Part shown: positions 7,346 to 10,762 of the stretch, one piece after another
How positions within the stretch are numbered: the stretch's first letter is position 1
How the letters are laid out: each line of letters begins with the position of its first letter
From: Firmicutes bacterium UBA3914
Lineage (GTDB): Bacteria > Bacillota > Limnochordia > Darwinibacteriales > Darwinibacteriaceae
Assembly: GCA_002391385.1 (NCBI GenBank)
Contig: DGEY01000053.1
Coordinates: forward strand, 9,791-20,552
Length of the DNA stretch: 10,762 bases
Direction: 5' to 3'
Position numbers and translations under genes: made by a program
Notes under the pieces: generated by a model
Databases searched by the model: none
What the model was told of the DNA's origin: nothing
Seen by the model: the letters and a program-made list of their open reading frames with translations, nothing else

Positions 7346-7413
7346 CGCCGGTTCAAAGGTGTGAAGCGACTCATTGGACCTGTTGATAACGACATTCTTA
7401 AGGAGGTTGAGCC

Positions 7414-9297
7414 ATGAGTAGGGCAAGAAATGTTTTGCTGCTGTTGTGTCTGGCCGTGCTTGTCTTCAGCTCTGCCGCCTGGGCCCAAACCGGCTTCCCC
7501 AGGGAAGAAACGCTGATTGTCAACATGCTCACCGGCTGGGTCGGCACCCCCAGCAACTTCAACTGGTGGGTGGGCTGGCGCTGGAGCGACCGCGGCCTGC
7601 AGAACATCGTTTCTGAGCCGCTCTGGTCCGTTGACTTCGCCACCGGCCAGATCATTCCGGGCCTGGCGGCGGGGGATCCCGTGTACAACGAGGACTTCAC
7701 CAAGGTGACCATCCCCTTAAGGGAAGGTGTCTACTGGAATGACGGCATGCCCTTTACGGCCGATGACGTTGTCTTCACCATCGAAACCATTATGGCCGAA
7801 CCGGGGCTGAGCGCGCATCCAACCTTCACCGCCATAGTGGATAAAGTCTACAAGACCGGCGATTACGAGGTTGTCTTCGAGCTGAAACAGCCTGACTCCA
7901 GGTTCCACACCCACTTCCTGGATCGCTGGGGCTGCACCCACATCATGCCCAAGCACGTCTTCGAGAATGTGGAGGACGTTGTGACCTTCGAGTACAACCC
8001 GCCGGTAGGCTGCGGACCCTACAAGCTGCACAGCTTTGACCCCGCGGGTTACTGGACGGCCTGGGTAAAGAGGGATGACTGGGATCGGAGCCCAACTGGC
8101 ATGCTCTTCGGCGAGCCGGCACCCAAGTATGTGCTCTTCCAGACCTTCGCCGACAACAGTGCTAAGGTCCTGGCTCAGCTCACCCATCAGCTGGATGTGG
8201 CCGACTATGATGCCGAAAGCTTCGCCGCGGCCATGGCCCAAGGCGAAACCATCAGGGCTTACCAACCTGGCTATCCCTGGGTAGTCAACAACGACCCCTG
8301 CATCACCGGTATCACCTTCAACACCGCTGTAGAACCGTTCAACAACAGGGAAGTACGCTGGGCTTTGGTACTGGCCATCGACATCGTTGAGTACCTGGCC
8401 CAGGCGGTGGACGGACAGGCCACCTTAAGCCCCATCCACATTCCTTACCTGGGCGCCTATCCCGAGTACTACCACAAGCCCATGGAGGAGTGGCTGAAGA
8501 ACTTCGCATTGGATCTGGGCGATGGCGAGCTGTTCTACCCCTACGATCCCGATGTGGCCCTCCGGGTTGCTGAATACGCACGCCAGAGGGGCCACGCAGT
8601 GAGCGACGATCCCGCCGAACTCCGGGAGACCTTCGGTATCGGCTGGTTCAAGTACGCTCCCGATGTGGCTGAGAAGCTCTTGATCAAAAACGGCTTCAGC
8701 CGCGACGCCAACGGCAGGTGGCTGCTGCCCGACGGTACACCCTGGAAGATCACCATTACAGATATCAACGACGTAGCGCATCACCAGTTCAAGAACGGCA
8801 ACGCCGCTGTGCAGCAGTGGAAGAAGTTCGGCATCGATGCTGAATACTTCGCCAGCGATGCCTACACCACCCTGCAGCAGATGGGCGACTTCCAGGTGGG
8901 TGCGGTCTGGCCGGCCTATGAGCCTTGGGGTGCAGGCGTAGACCTCTACCGTTCGCTCCAGATCTTCGACTCTCAGTATATGGCGCCCCTGGGTGAGCCC
9001 AACCGCGGCCACGGCTCCAGGTGGTCCACACCTGAGATGGATGACATCATCAGGCGCATGCGGGCCACGGATCCCACCGATGTGGAGGCCACGGTGGCGG
9101 TATGTACCGAAGCTCTGCAGCTGCTCATCGAAGAGATGCCCAGCATCCCCACCTACGGCTACTCCGGCTTCCTGGCTTGGGATGAGTACTACTGGACCAA
9201 CTGGCCCGGTGCCGAGAATCCCTACATGGGTCCCTACGGGCACTGGGGTACCCTGAAGTACATGCTGCCCTTCCTGCAGCCCACGGGGAATAAGTAA
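7414..9297 (+). CDS. Extracytoplasmic solute-binding protein of the ABC importer, family 5 (DppA/OppA type)
   Basis: 627 aa, slightly longer than the roughly 500-600 usual for the family. A signal peptide covers about 1-24 (basic start, hydrophobic core, FSSAAWA before Q25). The only Cys in the core is not in a lipobox, so cleavage by signal peptidase I into a soluble secreted or periplasmic protein is predicted. The SBP_bac_5 core follows: EPLWSVDFATGQIIPGLA, then the family hallmark LREGVYWNDGMPFTADDVVFT (near 108-130), and FNNREVRWALVLAID near 309-323. The mature protein is unusually rich in Trp and Tyr. This would suit a carbohydrate ligand, as in Thermotoga Dpp-like oligosaccharide binders, but peptide binding is equally possible. 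The strong site AAGGAGG (7400-7406) lies 7 nt before ATG and suggests high expression. It is the last gene of the operon. Confidence 0.94.
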   Translation: MSRARNVLLLLCLAVLVFSSAAWAQTGFPREETLIVNMLTGWVGTPSNFNWWVGWRWSDRGLQNIVSEPLWSVDFATGQIIPGLAAGDPVYNEDFTKVTIPLREGVYWNDGMPFTADDVVFTIETIMAEPGLSAHPTFTAIVDKVYKTGDYEVVFELKQPDSRFHTHFLDRWGCTHIMPKHVFENVEDVVTFEYNPPVGCGPYKLHSFDPAGYWTAWVKRDDWDRSPTGMLFGEPAPKYVLFQTFADNSAKVLAQLTHQLDVADYDAESFAAAMAQGETIRAYQPGYPWVVNNDPCITGITFNTAVEPFNNREVRWALVLAIDIVEYLAQAVDGQATLSPIHIPYLGAYPEYYHKPMEEWLKNFALDLGDGELFYPYDPDVALRVAEYARQRGHAVSDDPAELRETFGIGWFKYAPDVAEKLLIKNGFSRDANGRWLLPDGTPWKITITDINDVAHHQFKNGNAAVQQWKKFGIDAEYFASDAYTTLQQMGDFQVGAVWPAYEPWGAGVDLYRSLQIFDSQYMAPLGEPNRGHGSRWSTPEMDDIIRRMRATDPTDVEATVAVCTEALQLLIEEMPSIPTYGYSGFLAWDEYYWTNWPGAENPYMGPYGHWGTLKYMLPFLQPTGNK

Positions 9298-9311
9298 ACT
9301 GCAAACCGGCG

Positions 9312-9334
9312 CGGTGCAGCCCCGGGCTGCACCG
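9312..9334 (+). repeat. Perfect 10-bp stem-loop after the binding-protein gene
   Basis: CGGTGCAGCC (9312-9321) and GGCTGCACCG (9325-9334) enclose a 3-nt loop, 14 nt past the stop. No T tract follows, so it is not a normal terminator. A 3' mRNA-stabilising hairpin, or a pause site ahead of the terminator at 9357, is plausible. Confidence 0.6.
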
Positions 9335-9356
9335 TGCTGAACGGCAAATAGCGAAC

Positions 9357-9384
9357 AAGGCCCTGGAGTGTTCCGGGGCCTTTT
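9357..9384 (+). terminator. Rho-independent terminator of the transporter operon
   Basis: AAGGCCCTGGA (9357-9367) pairs with TCCGGGGCCTT (9372-9382) across a GTGT loop (11 bp with one wobble), followed by TTTTCC. The T tract is short, so some read-through into the amide hydrolase gene is possible. Confidence 0.75.
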
Positions 9385-9468
9385 CCGTTCTCAATGGGGA
9401 GCCGAGCTGCCGCGGCTCTTTTTTCCTGCTGGTTTACGAAATCTGTAAGAGGAAAAAGGCGTCTTAGA

Positions 9469-9474
9469 GATAAT
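9469..9474 (+). promoter_or_regulatory. Possible -10 box of the amide hydrolase gene
   Basis: GATAAT (9469-9474) lies in a locally AT-rich stretch (9430-9495) between the terminator and the gene. No good -35 element is at the right distance, so the call is weak. The leader would be about 45 nt. Confidence 0.25.
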
Positions 9475-9522
9475 AAAAGAATAAGGGCTGTTTTGTGGTT
9501 CAGATCTGGGGGAGGGAAAACC

Positions 9523-10434
9523 ATGCAGCGTCTGGTGCCCTTTGTCGTGGCTCTGGCTTTGGTTTTAGGCGGTACGCACCTGGCCCTGGCCTGCAGCAGC
9601 TTTGCCGTTTACGGGAAGAACGGCCCCTTTTTCGGCATGAACGTGGACATGCCAACAAGGGCGGAAGCCGCGGAGAGCGCTGTGGGCTTTTTTGAGCACC
9701 AGCACAATCGCCTGGCCCTCAACCGCCGCAGTGATGTTGCGGTGTTCCGCTACGATTACATCTTTTTCTACACTGACCGGGGAGTGTTCGGCTGCACCCA
9801 GTATGCCCAGCCGACGTTCACCATGAACCCCTCTGACAAGAAGCCCGTGGATTGGAGCCATGCCCAGGTCTCTGCCATCGACTTTGAGCGGGCGGCTGAC
9901 GTCGTGGTTTTTTTGGAAGAGCGCAGGCTGTGGGCCGACGGGGAAGCCGATTTCCACTGGCTGCTCGCGGATACGCAGGGCAATGCGTTTATTATCGAAC
10001 CGGGAGCCGATGACAACCACATTCTGCCCGGGGAGGGCGGCTTCACGGTTATGACCAATTTTTTCCACCACTACTTGGAGGACGGGTTTGCCCAAAAGTT
10101 CGCCGAGAACTACCCCGGGGCAGACCTTTTGGACCTGCTGGATCACGACGGGCGGTACCGCAGGGGTGCAGCCCTGATCCGCTCTAGTTTAGATCACTTC
10201 GACCACCTGAAGGGCTTGGAAGTGCTCAAGGCCATGAGCAGCCCCATCACCAAGGTTTCGGTGGTGATCGACGCCGGGGAGCAGAAGGCCTATCTCGCCC
10301 TCTTCCGGGACTTCTCCCGCATCTGGGAGGTGGATCTGGAGGCGGGAACCATCGCCACTTACATGGGCTTTGCCCAGGAGCGCTGTGAGGAGCTGAGGAA
10401 TTACACCGTGCCCCGGCTGGCGATGTGGGAATAG
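9523..10434 (+). CDS. Exported Ntn hydrolase, choloylglycine hydrolase / penicillin acylase family (linear amide C-N hydrolase)
   Basis: 303 aa. The signal peptide is residues 1-23, ending LALA; the mature protein then begins with Cys24 in CSSFAVYG. An N-terminal Cys is the nucleophile of this family, so signal cleavage itself would expose it. Other family landmarks: FGMNVDM with Asp42 (the Asp20/21 equivalent), DTQGNAFIIEP (150-160), FTVMTN with Asn179, and GRYRRGAAL around Arg211-Arg214 (the C-terminal Arg equivalent). Met39 stands where bile salt hydrolases have Arg18, which argues against bile-salt specificity. Penicillin V acylase, acyl-homoserine-lactone acylase or another amide substrate is possible. 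The start at ATG 9523 follows GGAGGG (9511-9516) with 6-nt spacing; the frame is open further upstream to 9394, but that part overlaps the terminator region and lacks a signal peptide at its front. It acts outside the cytoplasm. Confidence 0.85.
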   Translation: MQRLVPFVVALALVLGGTHLALACSSFAVYGKNGPFFGMNVDMPTRAEAAESAVGFFEHQHNRLALNRRSDVAVFRYDYIFFYTDRGVFGCTQYAQPTFTMNPSDKKPVDWSHAQVSAIDFERAADVVVFLEERRLWADGEADFHWLLADTQGNAFIIEPGADDNHILPGEGGFTVMTNFFHHYLEDGFAQKFAENYPGADLLDLLDHDGRYRRGAALIRSSLDHFDHLKGLEVLKAMSSPITKVSVVIDAGEQKAYLALFRDFSRIWEVDLEAGTIATYMGFAQERCEELRNYTVPRLAMWE

Positions 10435-10594
10435 GGGAGGCGGAAAGGGCCGGCCTGCTCATAAAGGGGATGGAAAGGAGGGCCTTTGGGCCGTATTCAG
10501 CCGGAACCTTGAGTGCTGCATATTTATCGGGCTTTAACTTCAGCGTGGTGAGTGTTAATATAGATGTTGGGCGTCCGCAGTGCCGCACACCCAG
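10435..10594. other. Non-coding spacer before hppA
   Basis: No clear terminator follows the hydrolase stop; only short GGCC-based stems are possible near 10445-10495. AT-rich patches (TATTTATC at 10521, TTAATATAG at 10555) could hold further promoter elements. No credible gene is seen. Confidence 0.4.
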
Positions 10595-10600
10595 TATAAT
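10595..10600 (+). promoter_or_regulatory. Perfect TATAAT -10 box upstream of hppA
   Basis: TATAAT at 10595-10600 would start transcription near 10607, about 45 nt before the gene. The -35 region is poor: TTGGGC at 10567-10572 is 22 nt away, too far for a standard spacer. An activator may be needed, or the match may be chance. Confidence 0.4.
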
Positions 10601-10634
10601 AAACAGCAGAGTTCCGGAGAGTCTCGCAATACTT

Positions 10635-10644
10635 AGGAAGGAAG
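10635..10644 (+). promoter_or_regulatory. Ribosome binding site of hppA
   Basis: AGGAAGGAAG is purine-rich. Its last AGGA (10639-10642) is 6 nt before TTG 10649 and 12 nt before ATG 10655, so it slightly favours the TTG start. Confidence 0.55.
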
Positions 10645-10654
10645 TGTTTTGAAA

Positions 10655-10762
10655 ATGAATTGGCTTGTGCTGGTTTTCTTCGCAAGTGTACTCGCTCTAG
10701 CCTATGCAGCTAAAAACTTCTACGCGGTAAAGAAGCTCGACGAAGGTACGCGCGTAATGAGG
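10655..10762 (+). CDS. hppA: Membrane-bound proton/sodium-translocating pyrophosphatase, N-terminus only (cut by window edge)
   Basis: 36 codons are visible. They encode a first membrane helix (about residues 2-19), then KNFYAVKKLDEGTRVMR. The helix followed by a charged linker and EGT-x-x-M matches the N-terminus of membrane pyrophosphatases, where EGTxxMxxIAxAIxEGAxAFL is conserved just after TM1. The protein couples hydrolysis of pyrophosphate to ion pumping across the membrane, and a full-length one has about 650-700 residues. Whether it pumps H+ or Na+ cannot be told from this fragment. The start is uncertain: AGGAAGGAAG (10635-10644) is better spaced for an in-frame TTG at 10649 (MKMNWL...) than for ATG 10655. 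Confidence 0.75.
   Translation, partial: MNWLVLVFFASVLALAYAAKNFYAVKKLDEGTRVMR

Noticed and set aside
7361..7417. 18-codon mini-ORF (GTG start) ending in TGA that overlaps the binding-protein ATG
   Set aside because: It could be a coupling leader, but no spaced Shine-Dalgarno precedes the GTG, and the overlap with ATGA can arise by chance. The nearby repeat of TTAAGGAGGT (7329 and 7398) is explained by one real site plus a chance match in the ATPase 3' end.
9394..9522. Upstream extension of the amide hydrolase frame
   Set aside because: The extension lies right behind the operon terminator, lacks a ribosome binding site, and would bury the signal peptide 43 residues inside the protein.
10425..10652. 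75-codon plus-strand open frame between the hydrolase and hppA
   Set aside because: It begins inside the hydrolase end, covers the presumed hppA promoter, and has no recognisable features or good start signal.

Overview
The window looks like a stretch of a GC-rich bacterial chromosome with Firmicute-style gene signals: strong AAGGAGG ribosome binding sites, tight operons and Rho-independent terminators. The transporter resembles those of Bacillota and Thermotogae. The solute-binding protein carries an ordinary SPase I-type signal peptide with no lipobox, and the last full gene is also exported with an SPase I-type signal. This would suit a diderm (outer-membrane) Bacillota or a Thermotogae-like lineage better than a classical monoderm Gram-positive. 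That placement is inference only; the window contains no rRNA or phylogenetic marker.

Layout. (1) 1-642, minus strand: a two-domain VOC/glyoxalase-fold protein of the CatE type, cut by the left edge. (2) 643-822: a divergent intergenic region with a perfect 9+9 palindrome and a second looser dyad. (3) 823-3161, plus strand: two genes overlapping by 4 nt, a nucleotidyltransferase-fold protein with a degenerate metal motif and an integral membrane protein with HEGGH (M50-like) plus a large extracytoplasmic part; a strong terminator follows. (4) 3367-9297, plus strand: a candidate sigma-A-type promoter, then a complete five-gene Opp/Dpp-type ABC importer (permease, permease, ATPase, ATPase, solute-binding protein). 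(5) 9298-9522: a stem-loop with no T tract, then a terminator. (6) 9523-10434: an exported Ntn hydrolase of the choloylglycine hydrolase / penicillin acylase type (linear amide C-N hydrolase). (7) 10435-10762: a non-coding leader with a perfect TATAAT, then the first codons of a membrane-bound pyrophosphatase (hppA), cut by the right edge.

How the genes work together. The five transporter genes encode one machine: a secreted binding protein delivers ligand to a two-subunit membrane channel powered by two different ATPases. The substrate (peptide or oligosaccharide) cannot be fixed from sequence alone; no peptidase or glycosidase lies beside it. The amide hydrolase sits downstream behind a terminator, so a link to the transporter is only positional. 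No mobile element, tRNA, rRNA, CRISPR or phage signal was seen. The least ordinary part is the NTase / M50-like gene pair.
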